This document shows, piece after piece, positions 52,220 to 61,706 of a stretch of 64,000 nt of DNA; position 1 is the first letter of the stretch; each line of letters starts with the position of its first letter. Origin of the DNA: Klebsiella michiganensis (GTDB taxonomy: Bacteria > Pseudomonadota > Gammaproteobacteria > Enterobacterales > Enterobacteriaceae); NCBI GenBank assembly GCA_000963575.1, contig CP011077.1:1674001-1738000 (forward strand), given 5' to 3'. The position numbers and the translations under genes are program-made. Below the pieces are notes generated by a model, which worked only from the letters and a program-made list of their open reading frames with translations, was not told the DNA's origin and did not search any database.

Positions 52220-52954
52220 ATGAGTTTTGAAGGAAAAATTGCGCTGGTTACCGGCGCTAGCCGTGGTATCGGCCGCGCCATCGCCGAGACCTTAGTGGCT
52301 CGCGGTGCAAAAGTTATCGGGACTGCGACCAGCGAAAGCGGTGCGCAGGCCATCAGCGATTATCTGGGCGAAAACGGCAAAGGCTTCATGCTGAACGTGA
52401 CCGACCCGGCTTCCATTGAAGCCGTGCTGGACAGTATCCGCAAAGAGTTTGGCGAAGTGGACATTCTGGTGAACAATGCCGGTATCACTCGCGATAATTT
52501 GCTGATGCGCATGAAAGATGACGAGTGGAACGATATTGTCGAAACCAACCTGTCATCTGTTTTCCGTCTGTCAAAAGCGGTAATGCGAGCTATGATGAAA
52601 AAGCGTCATGGGCGTATTATCACTATCGGTTCTGTGGTTGGTACCATGGGAAATGCTGGTCAGGCTAACTACGCTGCGGCGAAGGCTGGTTTGATTGGCT
52701 TCAGTAAATCGCTGGCGCGCGAAGTCGCGTCTCGCGGTATTACTGTGAACGTTGTTGCTCCGGGCTTTATTGAAACGGACATGACGCGTGCGCTCTCTGA
52801 TGAACAGCGTGCGGGTATTCTGGCGCAGGTTCCTGCGGGTCGCTTAGGCGACGCAAATGAAATCGCCAGTGCAGTAGCATTTTTAGCCTCTGACGAAGCT
52901 GGGTACATCTCTGGTGAGACCCTGCACGTCAACGGCGGAATGTACATGGTTTAA
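52220..52954 (+). CDS. fabG: 3-oxoacyl-ACP reductase
   Basis: FabG, with 244 residues as in E. coli, is the NADPH-dependent ketoreductase of fatty-acid elongation. The short-chain dehydrogenase motif T-G-A-S-R-G-I-G (about 12–19), the N-N-A-G block and the Ser/Tyr/Lys site (Y-A-A-A-K-A-G) are present. The start at 52220 follows GAGG; an upstream open frame into fabD is rejected. Confidence 0.98.
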   Translation: MSFEGKIALVTGASRGIGRAIAETLVARGAKVIGTATSESGAQAISDYLGENGKGFMLNVTDPASIEAVLDSIRKEFGEVDILVNNAGITRDNLLMRMKDDEWNDIVETNLSSVFRLSKAVMRAMMKKRHGRIITIGSVVGTMGNAGQANYAAAKAGLIGFSKSLAREVASRGITVNVVAPGFIETDMTRALSDEQRAGILAQVPAGRLGDANEIASAVAFLASDEAGYISGETLHVNGGMYMV

Positions 52955-53108
52955 TCACGGTGAAAAATATTTGCGTTATTTGGGCGAATGCCCGCAAAAT
53001 AGCGTAAAATCGTGGTTTGACCAGCCGGGATTTGGTTGCATCTTTTTCAACATTTTATACACTACGAAAACCATCGCGAAAGCGAGTTTTGATAGGAAAT
53101 TTAAGAGT

Positions 53109-53345
53109 ATGAGCACTATCGAAGAACGCGTTAAGAAAATCATTGGCGAACAACTGGGCGTTAAGCAAGAAGAAGTAGTGAACACCGCTTCCTTCGTTGA
53201 GGACCTCGGCGCTGATTCTCTTGACACCGTTGAGCTGGTAATGGCTCTGGAAGAAGAGTTTGATACTGAGATTCCGGACGAAGAAGCTGAGAAAATCACC
53301 ACCGTTCAGGCTGCCATTGATTACATCAACGGCCACCAGGCGTAA
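53109..53345 (+). CDS. acpP: Acyl carrier protein
   Basis: A 78-residue acidic carrier. The phosphopantetheine serine is in D-L-G-A-D-S-L-D-T-V-E-L (Ser37 counting Met). Almost identical to E. coli AcpP. It has its own upstream region of 154 bases, as expected for a highly expressed gene. Confidence 0.99.
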   Translation: MSTIEERVKKIIGEQLGVKQEEVVNTASFVEDLGADSLDTVELVMALEEEFDTEIPDEEAEKITTVQAAIDYINGHQA

Positions 53346-53356
53346 GTGAACATCTC

Positions 53357-53385
53357 CAGGCGGTCATTCGACCGCCTGAGTTTTA
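53357..53385 (+). terminator. Terminator/attenuator between acpP and fabF
   Basis: A nine-base perfect stem (CAGGCGGTC / GACCGCCTG) with an ATTC loop and then AGTTTTAT, 11 bases after acpP. It may lower fabF transcription relative to acpP. Confidence 0.75.
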
Positions 53386-53430
53386 TCTGAATTGTCCCAC
53401 TAGTATTTTTTCCCTCCCTGGAGGACAAAC

Positions 53431-54672
53431 GTGTCTAAGCGTCGTGTAGTTGTGACCGGACTGGGCATGTTGTCTCCTGTCGGCAATACCGTAGAGTCTA
53501 CCTGGAAAGCTCTCCTTGCCGGTCAGAGTGGCATCAGCCTGATCGACCATTTCGATACTAGCGCCTATGCAACGAAATTTGCTGGCTTAGTAAAGGATTT
53601 TAACTGTGAAGACATCATCTCGCGCAAAGATCAGCGCAAGATGGATGAATTCATTCAATATGGAATTGTTGCTGGCATTCAGGCCATGCAGGATTCTGGC
53701 CTCGAAGTAACGGAAGAAAATGCGACCCGCATCGGCGCTGCAATTGGCTCTGGTATCGGTGGCCTGACGCTTATTGAAGAGAACCACTCTTCCTTAGTTA
53801 ACGGTGGCCCTCGTAAGATCAGCCCGTTCTTTGTGCCTTCAACCATCGTCAACATGGTGGCAGGTCACCTGACCATTATGCTGGGTCTGCGTGGTCCGAG
53901 CATTTCCATTGCCACGGCTTGTACCTCTGGCGTACACAATATCGGCCATGCGGCACGTATTATTGCGTATGGCGATGCAGACGCAATGCTGGCAGGTGGT
54001 GCAGAAAAAGCCAGTAGCCCGCTGGGCGTAGGTGGCTTTGGCGCGGCGCGCGCACTGTCTACCCGTAACGACAATCCGCAAGCGGCAAGCCGCCCGTGGG
54101 ATAAAGATCGTGACGGCTTCGTGCTGGGCGACGGCGCTGGTGTTATCGTGCTGGAAGAGTACGAGCACGCGAAAAAACGCGGCGCGAAAATTTATGCAGA
54201 AGTTGTTGGTTTTGGTATGAGCAGCGATGCCTACCACATGACTTCTCCGCCAGAAACCGGTGCAGGTGCTGCGCTGGCGATGGAAAACGCACTGCGCGAT
54301 GCAGGGATCTCCGCGGGGCAGGTTGGCTACGTCAACGCCCACGGCACCTCTACACCAGCAGGCGATAAAGCTGAAACGCAGGCAGTTAAGTCTATCTTTG
54401 GTGCCGATGCAAGCCGTGTCATGGTGAGCTCAACCAAATCGATGACTGGCCACCTGTTAGGTGCGGCGGGTGCGGTAGAGTCTATCTACTCCATCCTTGC
54501 GCTGCGCGATCAGGCTGTACCGCCAACCATCAACCTCGATAACCCGGATGTTGGCTGCGATCTGGACTTTGTGCCACATGAGGCACGTCAGGTGAGCGGT
54601 CTGGAGTACACCCTGTGTAACTCCTTCGGTTTCGGTGGTACCAACGGTTCGTTGATCTTCAAGAAGATCTAA
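53431..54672 (+). CDS. fabF: 3-oxoacyl-ACP synthase II
   Basis: FabF (KASII), with 413 residues, elongates fatty acids, including palmitoleate to vaccenate. The active Cys is in A-T-A-C-T-S-G (near 164), with N-A-H-G-T-S-T-P (His near 304) and S-M-T-G-H-L-L-G-A-A-G (His near 341). It uses a GTG start with GGAGG upstream, as in E. coli. Confidence 0.98.
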   Translation: MSKRRVVVTGLGMLSPVGNTVESTWKALLAGQSGISLIDHFDTSAYATKFAGLVKDFNCEDIISRKDQRKMDEFIQYGIVAGIQAMQDSGLEVTEENATRIGAAIGSGIGGLTLIEENHSSLVNGGPRKISPFFVPSTIVNMVAGHLTIMLGLRGPSISIATACTSGVHNIGHAARIIAYGDADAMLAGGAEKASSPLGVGGFGAARALSTRNDNPQAASRPWDKDRDGFVLGDGAGVIVLEEYEHAKKRGAKIYAEVVGFGMSSDAYHMTSPPETGAGAALAMENALRDAGISAGQVGYVNAHGTSTPAGDKAETQAVKSIFGADASRVMVSSTKSMTGHLLGAAGAVESIYSILALRDQAVPPTINLDNPDVGCDLDFVPHEARQVSGLEYTLCNSFGFGGTNGSLIFKKI

Positions 54673-54681
54673 TCGTTTCAT

Positions 54682-54706
54682 AAAGGGCCCGCTTGCGGGC
54701 CCTTTT
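54682..54706 (+). terminator. Terminator after fabF
   Basis: AAAGGGCCCGC-TT-GCGGGCCCTTTT, a strong intrinsic terminator 10 bases after the fabF stop. Confidence 0.88.
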
Positions 54707-54781
54707 GCTGTTCAGAATTCCCCTCTTGTCGGCCGCAAATCCCTCTGGCAACCTTATGTTTCCGTATCCTGAGGAATCCCT

Positions 54782-55582
54782 ATGTATCTTATTAATGGTC
54801 AGTGGCAGGAAACGCTGCCGGCGAACGACCGGGCGATTCAGTTTGGCGACGGCTGCTTTACTACCGCCCGCGTTGTGGATGGCTCGGTGCGCTTTCACGC
54901 CGATCATCTTCGCCGGCTGCAGCAAGCTTGCGAAGCGCTGATGATAGGGCCGGTTGACTGGGCCAGGCTCAACGGTGAGATGAATACGCTGGCGGCCTCT
55001 GAAACGAGGGCCGTACTTAAGGTGATTATTTCTCGCGGGGCGGGAGGGCGCGGCTACAGCGCTTCAAACTGCACGCAGCCCACGCGAATGCTTTCTCTTT
55101 CGCCTTACCCTGCCTTTTATCCCGCCTGGCGCGAGCAGGGGATTACGCTGACGCTGAGTCCTGTGAGAATAGGGATTAATCCTTCTCTGGCGGGCCTCAA
55201 GCATCTTAACCGGCTTGAACAGGTTCTTATTCGAACGCATCTTGAACAGACGGCCGCTCAGGAGGCGCTGGTTCTTGACAGTCAGGGGAGCCTGGTGGAA
55301 TGCTGTGCGGCTAATTTATTCTGGCGCAAAGGCGACGACGTTTATACGCCGCGAATTAACGGGGCGGGTGTGAATGGCACTATGCGTCAGCGTATTATTG
55401 CGTGCCTGAACGATTCCCCCTGGCGGGTACATGAAGTGAGTGAAGGCCCGCAAGCGCTGGCCGATGCGGATGAAGCCATCATTTGCAACGCACTGATGCC
55501 GGTTGTACCGGTGAACCAGGCCCAGGACTGGCACTACACATCGCGTGAACTTTACTGTTTTTTAGCCCCACTTTGTGAGTAA
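54782..55582 (+). CDS. pabC: Aminodeoxychorismate lyase
   Basis: PabC, with 266 residues (269 in E. coli), is a PLP enzyme that releases p-aminobenzoate for folate. F-G-D-G-C-F-T-T (about 21–28) and the PLP lysine in L-A-G-L-K-H-L-N-R-L-E are present. In E. coli it lies between fabF and mltG, as here. Confidence 0.96.
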   Translation: MYLINGQWQETLPANDRAIQFGDGCFTTARVVDGSVRFHADHLRRLQQACEALMIGPVDWARLNGEMNTLAASETRAVLKVIISRGAGGRGYSASNCTQPTRMLSLSPYPAFYPAWREQGITLTLSPVRIGINPSLAGLKHLNRLEQVLIRTHLEQTAAQEALVLDSQGSLVECCAANLFWRKGDDVYTPRINGAGVNGTMRQRIIACLNDSPWRVHEVSEGPQALADADEAIICNALMPVVPVNQAQDWHYTSRELYCFLAPLCE

Positions 55583-55592
55583 CCGATTACCG

Positions 55593-56615
55593 ATGAAAAA
55601 GATGTTTCGTTTCTTTCTGATTTTGCTGGTTGTGCTCGGTATTGCCGCCGGTGCAGGCATGTGGAAGGTACGGCAGCTGGCAAAAGCGCCGTTGCCGATT
55701 AAACAGGAAACCATTTTCACCCTGAAGCAGGGCACCGGGCGTTTAGCTCTGGGCACCCAGCTTTATGAAGAAAAACTGATTACACGTCCACGAGTCTTCC
55801 AATGGTTGCTGCGCGTCGAGCCGGAGCTGGCGAAATTTAAGGCCGGCACATACCGCCTCACGCCAGGGATGACGGTTACCGACATGCTCAGCCTGCTGGC
55901 CAGTGGAAAAGAGGCACAGTTCCCGCTGCGTTTTGTGGAAGGTATGCGCCTGAGTGATTTACTCGAGCAACTGCGCGATGCCCCATACATCCAGCACACG
56001 TTAAAAGACGACAGCTATGCGACCGTGGCAGAGGCGCTGAAATTTGAGCACCCTGAATGGGTCGAGGGATGGTTCTACCCGGACACCTGGATGTACACCG
56101 CCCACACCACGGATGTCGCTTTGCTTAAGCGCGTACATCAAAAAATGGTCAAAGCGGTGGCGCAAGCATGGGAAAGCAAAGTTGATGGCTTGCCCTATAA
56201 AACCGAAAATGACCTGGTGACCATGGCCTCGATCATCGAGAAAGAGACGGCCGTAGCCGCCGAGCGCGATCGGGTGGCCTCGGTGTTTATTAACCGTCTG
56301 CGTATTGGCATGCGCCTGCAAACTGACCCCACCGTTATCTACGGGATGGGCGACAGCTATAATGGTAAGCTAACGCGCAAAGATCTCGAGACGCCTACGC
56401 CGTATAACACCTATGTGATTAGCGGCTTGCCGCCGGGCCCGATTGCGGTGCCGAGCGAAGCCTCTTTGCAGGCGGCAGCGCACCCGGCAAAAACGCCATA
56501 TCTCTATTTTGTTGCTGATGGTAAAGGTGGTCATACCTTTAGCACCAACCTCGCCAGCCATAACAAGGCGGTGCAGGTGTATATCAAAGCTCTCAAGGAT
56601 AAAAATGGACAGTAA
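55593..56615 (+). CDS. mltG: Endolytic murein transglycosylase MltG
   Basis: MltG (YceG), with 340 residues as in E. coli, cleaves nascent glycan strands and acts as a terminase. One N-terminal membrane anchor (about 5–23), a LysM-like region, then the YceG domain with the catalytic Glu in S-I-I-E-K-E-T-A-V-A (near 218). ATG at 55593 matches E. coli; an earlier in-frame start is rejected. It overlaps tmk by 11 bases. Confidence 0.96.
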   Translation: MKKMFRFFLILLVVLGIAAGAGMWKVRQLAKAPLPIKQETIFTLKQGTGRLALGTQLYEEKLITRPRVFQWLLRVEPELAKFKAGTYRLTPGMTVTDMLSLLASGKEAQFPLRFVEGMRLSDLLEQLRDAPYIQHTLKDDSYATVAEALKFEHPEWVEGWFYPDTWMYTAHTTDVALLKRVHQKMVKAVAQAWESKVDGLPYKTENDLVTMASIIEKETAVAAERDRVASVFINRLRIGMRLQTDPTVIYGMGDSYNGKLTRKDLETPTPYNTYVISGLPPGPIAVPSEASLQAAAHPAKTPYLYFVADGKGGHTFSTNLASHNKAVQVYIKALKDKNGQ

Positions 56616-57243
56616 ATTTATCGTCATCGAAGGCCTGGAAGGCGCCGGGAAAACCAATGCCCATAACGTCGTCGTGGCGACCTTAAAAGAGCTGGGTATC
56701 AGCGATCTGACCTTCACGCGAGAACCCGGCGGCACGCCGCTTGCCGAGCGCCTGCGCGAACTAACGCTCAACAATGCCGGGATCGGCGATGAGAAGGTGA
56801 CCGATAAAGCAGAAGTGCTGATGTTCTACGCGGCGCGGATCCAGCTGGTAGAGACGGTGATCAAACCGGCTCTGGCGCGTGGCAGTTGGGTCATCGGCGA
56901 TCGCCACGACCTCTCCACCCAGGCCTATCAGGGGGGCGGACGTCAGATTGACCAGCACCTGCTGATGGCGCTACGCAACACCGTGCTGGGCGATTTTTAT
57001 CCTGACCTGACGATTTATCTCGATGTGACGCCGGAAGTCGGGCTGACCCGGGCTCGCGCCCGGGGCGAACTTGATCGCATTGAACAGGAATCTATCGACT
57101 TCTTTAACCGTACGCGCGCCCGCTATCTGGAACTGGCAGGCAGCGACAGCCGCATCAAAACCATCGATGCAACGCGGCCGCTGGATGATGTCTCTCTGGC
57201 CGTGCGTGAGGCCGTTCTGAGCTGGTTCAGGGAGCAGCAATAG
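56605..57243 (+). CDS. tmk: Thymidylate kinase
   Basis: A 212-residue kinase making dTDP from dTMP. P-loop G-L-E-G-A-G-K-T-N (about 10–18), the D-R-H-D-L-S-T-Q-A-Y-Q-G-G-G (DRY-like) motif and the R-A-R-A-R-G-E-L-D-R-I lid are all present. ATG at 56605 gives M-D-S-K-F-I-V-I-E-G; the longer frame is a mltG shadow. Its stop TAG overlaps the GTG of holB. Confidence 0.97.
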   Translation: MDSKFIVIEGLEGAGKTNAHNVVVATLKELGISDLTFTREPGGTPLAERLRELTLNNAGIGDEKVTDKAEVLMFYAARIQLVETVIKPALARGSWVIGDRHDLSTQAYQGGGRQIDQHLLMALRNTVLGDFYPDLTIYLDVTPEVGLTRARARGELDRIEQESIDFFNRTRARYLELAGSDSRIKTIDATRPLDDVSLAVREAVLSWFREQQ

Positions 57244-58250
57244 TGAAATGGTATCCGTGGCTTCGCGGCCCGTTTGAGCAGCTTATCGGCCAGTATCAGG
57301 CCGGCCGCGGACATCATGCTCTGCTGGTTCACGCGCTGCCGGGGCTGGGGGACGACGCGTTAATCTACGCGCTGTGCCGCTGGCTGATGTGCCAAAGCCC
57401 GGAAGGCAATAAAAGCTGCGGCCATTGCCATAGCTGCCAGCTGATGCAGGCGGGGACGCACCCCGACAGCTACTCCCTTGAAGTAGAAAAAGGCAAATCC
57501 AGCCTCGGGATTGATGCCGTGCGCGACATTACCGAGAAGCTTTACGGCCACGCTCAGCAGGGTGGGGCGAAAGTTGTCTGGCTCAAAGATGCCGATCTGC
57601 TGACCGAGGCCGCGGCGAACGCGTTGCTGAAAACGCTGGAAGAGCCGCCAAAAAATACCTGGTTCTTTCTGAGCAGCCGCGAGCCCGCGCACCTGCCCGC
57701 GACGTTGCGCAGCCGCTGCCTTTACTGGCACCTTGCGCCACTGGACGAACGTTTTGCCCTGGCGTGGCTGGGGCGAGAGGTAACGGCCTCTGCGGAGGCG
57801 CTTCAGGCCGCGCTGCGGCTTAGCTCCGGGGCGCCTGCCGCCGCGCTGGCTCTTTTACAGCCCGAGCAATGGAAGACCCGCCAGCAGCTCTGCGAGAAGC
57901 TCACTCAGGCGGGGGATGCGAATAACATGCTGTCGCTTTTACCGGCATTAAATCATGAGGACGCCGCCCGCCGCGTGCACTGGCTTTGCGCGCTTCTGGT
58001 TGATGCCCTCAAGTGGCAGCAGGGGGCAGGGGCATGGCTGACTAACGCGGATATGCAGCCACTGGTGGCAAGCCTCGGCGCACGTTATTCCCCGGCTGTG
58101 TTGCAAAATCTGCTTCACCACTGGTTCACCTGCCGCGATGCGTTACTTAACGTGGTAGGGGTTAACCGCGAGCTTTTGCTCACGGAAAGTCTTCTTACGT
58201 GGGAGCGTCTGGCTCAGCCCGGCGCACTGCTTCACTCACATCATCTCTAA
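57243..58250 (+). CDS. holB: DNA polymerase III subunit delta'
   Basis: A 335-residue clamp-loader subunit. The zinc cysteines C-x8-C-G-H-C-H-S-C lie at about 50–65, with the A-A-N-A-L-L-K-T-L-E-E-P-P block in the AAA+ domain. P-loop residues are degenerate, as expected for delta'. GTG start overlapping tmk. Divergence from E. coli is greater in the C-terminal half, which is usual for this subunit. Confidence 0.95.
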   Translation: MKWYPWLRGPFEQLIGQYQAGRGHHALLVHALPGLGDDALIYALCRWLMCQSPEGNKSCGHCHSCQLMQAGTHPDSYSLEVEKGKSSLGIDAVRDITEKLYGHAQQGGAKVVWLKDADLLTEAAANALLKTLEEPPKNTWFFLSSREPAHLPATLRSRCLYWHLAPLDERFALAWLGREVTASAEALQAALRLSSGAPAAALALLQPEQWKTRQQLCEKLTQAGDANNMLSLLPALNHEDAARRVHWLCALLVDALKWQQGAGAWLTNADMQPLVASLGARYSPAVLQNLLHHWFTCRDALLNVVGVNRELLLTESLLTWERLAQPGALLHSHHL

Positions 58251-58260
58251 GAGTATTACT

Positions 58261-59055
58261 ATGTTTCTGGTCGACTCACACTGCCATCTCGATGGCCTGG
58301 ATTATCAATCCCTGCATAAAAACGTTGATGACGTTCTGGAAAAAGCGGCCGCCAGGGACGTGAAATTTTGCCTGGCTGTGGCTACCACCCTTGAAGGTTA
58401 TCGGGGAATGCGTGAGCTGGTGGGAGAGCGTGACAACGTGGCTTTCTCATGTGGCGTACATCCGCTGAACCAGGATGAAGAGTACGACGTTGAAGAGCTG
58501 CGCCGCCTTGCCGCCGAACCCGGCGTCATCGCGATGGGGGAAACCGGGCTGGATTATTTCTACACGCCGGAAACAAAACCGCGCCAGCAGGAGTCATTCC
58601 GCAACCATATCCGCATTGGCCGCGAGCTGAACAAACCGGTGATCGTCCACACCCGTGATGCCCGGGCCGATACGCTGAGCATTCTGCAGGAAGAAAAAGT
58701 GACAGAGTGCGGCGGGGTACTACACTGTTTCACGGAAGACAGAGAAACTGCGGGTAAACTGCTGGATATGGGTTTTTACATCTCTTTTTCCGGGATAGTT
58801 ACCTTCCGGAATGCGGAGCAGCTGCGTGACGCCGCGCGTTATGTCCCGCTGGACAGAATGCTGGTAGAAACGGACTCACCGTACCTTGCGCCGGTGCCGC
58901 ACCGCGGTAAAGAAAACCAGCCGGCCATGACGCGGGATGTCGCCGAATACATGGCCGTATTGAAGGGCGTTTCGCTGGAAGAACTGGCTATTGCCACCAC
59001 GCAGAACTTTGCTGATTTGTTCCACATGCCCTTATCCCGCCTGCAATCTCTCTGA
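58261..59055 (+). CDS. ycfH: TatD-family metal-dependent hydrolase YcfH
   Basis: A 264-residue TIM-barrel hydrolase. Metal ligands D-S-H-C-H-L-D (5–11), G-E-T-G-L-D-Y and E-T-D-S-P-Y-L-A-P are present. TatD proteins act as nucleases; the exact role of YcfH is not settled. Ten bases after holB. Confidence 0.95.
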   Translation: MFLVDSHCHLDGLDYQSLHKNVDDVLEKAAARDVKFCLAVATTLEGYRGMRELVGERDNVAFSCGVHPLNQDEEYDVEELRRLAAEPGVIAMGETGLDYFYTPETKPRQQESFRNHIRIGRELNKPVIVHTRDARADTLSILQEEKVTECGGVLHCFTEDRETAGKLLDMGFYISFSGIVTFRNAEQLRDAARYVPLDRMLVETDSPYLAPVPHRGKENQPAMTRDVAEYMAVLKGVSLEELAIATTQNFADLFHMPLSRLQSL

Positions 59056-59233
59056 TATCCATAGTTATTTTAAAGCTCGTAATTAATAGTCTAAGCGAGT
59101 AAAGTGCACCGCCATAAAATGAGCGGTGCACGCTCGTTTTGAACCATTTGTACGCGAGTTATGTAAATTAATGAAAGTTTTTCGCGCGATCGGCTGAGAA
59201 ACGTGATAGCCGTCAAACAAAGTTTTCGTTATT

Positions 59234-59257
59234 TATTTTACTCTGCGTAATAAATAA
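59234..59257 (+). promoter_or_regulatory. Mlc operator of ptsG
   Basis: TATTTTACTCTGCGTAAT and the following AAATAA reproduce, as recalled, the E. coli ptsG Mlc site (TTATTTTACTCTGTGTAATA) with one base changed. Mlc represses ptsG without glucose. Confidence 0.8.
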
Positions 59258-59334
59258 AAGGACACTTAGATGTCCTGTTTATGAACCGGTTCTCCCCCCG
59301 GTTCGATGCGTAAATGCGTACAAAAAAAGCACAA

Positions 59335-59356
59335 ATACTCAGGAGCACTCTCTATT
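59335..59356 (+). promoter_or_regulatory. SgrS target at the ptsG ribosome site
   Basis: ACTCAGGAGCACTCTCTATT upstream of the ATG at 59357 is nearly the E. coli sequence that pairs with the sRNA SgrS, overlapping the AGGAG ribosome site. SgrS would block ptsG translation under sugar-phosphate stress. Confidence 0.75.
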
Positions 59357-60790
59357 ATGTTTAAGAATGCATTTGCTAACCTGCAAAAGGTGGGTAAATC
59401 GCTGATGCTGCCAGTCTCCGTACTGCCTATCGCAGGTATCCTGCTGGGCGTCGGGTCTGCAAACTTCAGCTGGCTGCCGGTCGTCGTTTCTCATGTTATG
59501 GCGGAAGCGGGCGGTTCAGTCTTCGCCAACATGCCGCTTATCTTTGCTATCGGTGTGGCGCTGGGCTTCACTAACAACGATGGCGTATCTGCCCTGGCGT
59601 CTGTTGTTGCCTATGGCATCATGGTGAAAACCATGGCCGTGGTGGCGCCTCTGGTCCTGCACCTGCCTGCGGAAGAAATTGCGGCTAAACACCTGGCGGA
59701 TACCGGTGTGCTTGGCGGTATTATCTCCGGTGCAATTGCGGCATACATGTTCAACCGTTTCTACCGCATTAAGCTGCCTGAGTATCTGGGCTTCTTCGCC
59801 GGTAAACGCTTTGTACCGATCATCTCCGGTCTGGCGGCTATCTTCACTGGCGTAGTCCTGTCCTTCATCTGGCCACCAATCGGTACGGCTATCCAGACCT
59901 TCTCTCAGTGGGCTGCATACCAGAACCCGGTTGTTGCCTTCGGTATCTATGGCTTCATCGAGCGCTGCCTGGTACCGTTTGGTCTGCACCACATCTGGAA
60001 CGTTCCATTCCAGATGCAGATCGGTGAATACACCAACGCTGCGGGCCAGGTATTCCACGGGGATATCCCTCGCTACATGGCAGGCGACCCAACTGCGGGC
60101 AAACTGTCCGGCGGCTTCCTGTTCAAAATGTACGGCCTGCCGGCTGCGGCAATTGCTATCTGGCACTCTGCTAAACCAGAGAACCGTGCAAAAGTGGGCG
60201 GGATCATGATCTCCGCAGCGCTGACTTCGTTCCTGACCGGTATCACCGAGCCAATCGAATTCTCCTTTATGTTCGTGGCGCCGATCCTGTACGTGATTCA
60301 CGCGATTCTGGCTGGTCTGGCATTCCCTATCTGTATCCTGCTGGGTATGCGTGACGGGACGTCCTTCTCTCACGGTCTGATTGACTTCATCGTGCTGAGC
60401 GGAAACAGCAGCAAACTGTGGCTGTTCCCAATTGTCGGTATCTGCTACGCGATCGTGTACTACACCATCTTCCGCGTACTGATTAAGGCACTGGATCTGA
60501 AAACCCCTGGTCGTGAAGACGCCACCTCAGAAACCACCGCTGGCGCAACCAGCGAAATGGCACCTGCTCTGGTTAGCGCGTTCGGCGGGAAAGAAAACAT
60601 CACTAACCTCGACGCTTGTATCACCCGTCTGCGCGTTAGCGTGGCCGACGTGGCTAAAGTTGACCAGGCTGGCCTGAAAAAACTGGGTGCAGCTGGTGTT
60701 GTTGTCGCAGGTTCCGGCGTTCAGGCTATTTTCGGCACCAAGTCCGATAACCTGAAAACCGAAATGGATGAGTGGATCCGTAACAACTAA
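59357..60790 (+). CDS. ptsG: PTS glucose-specific EIICB component
   Basis: A 477-residue glucose permease, the same length as in E. coli. The IIC membrane domain (about 1–385) contains L-P-V-S-V-L-P-I-A-G-I-L-L and G-I-T-E-P-I-E-F, and a linker leads to the IIB domain with the phosphorylated cysteine in N-L-D-A-C-I-T-R-L (near 421). ATG at 59357 is chosen on homology; the upstream extension is leader. Confidence 0.98.
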   Translation: MFKNAFANLQKVGKSLMLPVSVLPIAGILLGVGSANFSWLPVVVSHVMAEAGGSVFANMPLIFAIGVALGFTNNDGVSALASVVAYGIMVKTMAVVAPLVLHLPAEEIAAKHLADTGVLGGIISGAIAAYMFNRFYRIKLPEYLGFFAGKRFVPIISGLAAIFTGVVLSFIWPPIGTAIQTFSQWAAYQNPVVAFGIYGFIERCLVPFGLHHIWNVPFQMQIGEYTNAAGQVFHGDIPRYMAGDPTAGKLSGGFLFKMYGLPAAAIAIWHSAKPENRAKVGGIMISAALTSFLTGITEPIEFSFMFVAPILYVIHAILAGLAFPICILLGMRDGTSFSHGLIDFIVLSGNSSKLWLFPIVGICYAIVYYTIFRVLIKALDLKTPGREDATSETTAGATSEMAPALVSAFGGKENITNLDACITRLRVSVADVAKVDQAGLKKLGAAGVVVAGSGVQAIFGTKSDNLKTEMDEWIRNN

Positions 60791-60808
60791 GTTTGTTCGG
60801 GGAGCGAT

Positions 60809-60834
60809 AAGGGAGGCGAAAGCCTCCCTTTTTT
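60809..60834 (+). terminator. Terminator after ptsG
   Basis: AAGGGAGGC-GAAA-GCCTCCCTTTTTT: a stable stem with a GNRA-type loop and a T tract, 18 bases after ptsG. Confidence 0.9.
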
Positions 60835-60961
60835 GTTGCTGAATAAATACGAATTTGTTTTAAAGGCCAGCACTTAACGAAAGAAAAGCGTGTAGAAGGT
60901 TGAGTCAATTGAGCGCCTCGCTCATACTCCCATCACCGTTTTCTCCTTCAAGGAACCGCTC

Positions 60962-61318
60962 ATGGCCGAAGAAACTATTTTCAGTAAAATTATTCGTCGT
61001 GAAATTCCGGCGGATGTGGTTTACCAGGACGAACTGGTCACCGCGTTTCGTGATATTTCCCCTCAGGCACCGACCCATATCCTCATCATTCCAAATGTGC
61101 TTATCCCTACCGCCAATGACGTTAAAGCCGAACATGAGCTTGCGCTGGGGCGTATGATGACCGTTGCGGCTAAAATTGCAGAACAGGAAGGCATTGCCGC
61201 TGATGGCTACCGCCTGATTGTGAACTGCAACCGTCACGGTGGGCAGGAGGTGTACCATATTCACATGCACCTGGTGGGTGGCCGTCCGCTTGGCCCAATG
61301 CTGGCGCATAAGGACTGA
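60962..61318 (+). CDS. hinT: Purine nucleoside phosphoramidase HinT
   Basis: A 118-residue HIT protein hydrolysing AMP-lysine and similar phosphoramidates. T-I-F-S-K-I-I-R-R-E-I-P-A near the start and the HIT motif H-I-H-M-H-L-V-G (about 101–108) are intact. First gene of hinT–ycfL–lpoB–thiK–nagZ, a tightly packed run. Confidence 0.97.
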   Translation: MAEETIFSKIIRREIPADVVYQDELVTAFRDISPQAPTHILIIPNVLIPTANDVKAEHELALGRMMTVAAKIAEQEGIAADGYRLIVNCNRHGGQEVYHIHMHLVGGRPLGPMLAHKD

Positions 61319-61322
61319 TCCC

Positions 61323-61706
61323 ATGTCGCGCTTTTCTCTGAGTCTGTTAGCGATGCTGCTGGTGGCGGGCTGTAGCTCTCGTCCCGCCATTCCGGTGAAC
61401 GGTGACCAAACGTTGGTCATGGAATCTGCGGTGCTGGCGGCCGGGATTAGCGCGGAAAAACCGGATATCTCTCAGCAGAACGGTGCCACGGTGGCCGAGT
61501 CATCGCTGTATAATGAGCAGCATAAGCCGGTCACGCTGTACTACCGTTTCTATTGGTATGATGCAAAAGGGCTGGAAATCCACCCGCTTGAAAAAGTGCG
61601 CACTATTACCCTCCCGGCGCAGTCTTCGCAGCGCATTGAGTCGACGGCAGCGTGGCCGGGGGCCAAAAAAGTACGTCTTTCTCTCTCTGTAAGGAGCGAA
61701 TTTTGA
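61323..61706 (+). CDS. ycfL: YcfL family lipoprotein
   Basis: A 127-residue lipoprotein with lipobox V-A-G-C (Cys near 18) and the DUF1425 pattern I-P-V-N-G-D-Q-T-L-V-M-E-S-x-x-L-A-A-G-I and V-T-L-Y-Y-R-F-Y-W-Y-D. Role unknown. Four bases after hinT; its TGA overlaps the lpoB TTG. Confidence 0.93.
   Translation: MSRFSLSLLAMLLVAGCSSRPAIPVNGDQTLVMESAVLAAGISAEKPDISQQNGATVAESSLYNEQHKPVTLYYRFYWYDAKGLEIHPLEKVRTITLPAQSSQRIESTAAWPGAKKVRLSLSVRSEF

Larger units (their letters stand above)
59056..59356 (+). promoter_or_regulatory. ptsG promoter and leader region
   Basis: About 300 bases without a gene. It holds the ptsG promoters, the Mlc operator near 59234 and, close to the ATG, the SgrS pairing region. 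No additional ORF is supported. Confidence 0.7.

Noticed and set aside
59516..60373. 285-codon minus-strand ORF inside ptsG
   Set aside because: Shadow of the biased ptsG codon use; no motif, and it overlaps a certain gene.
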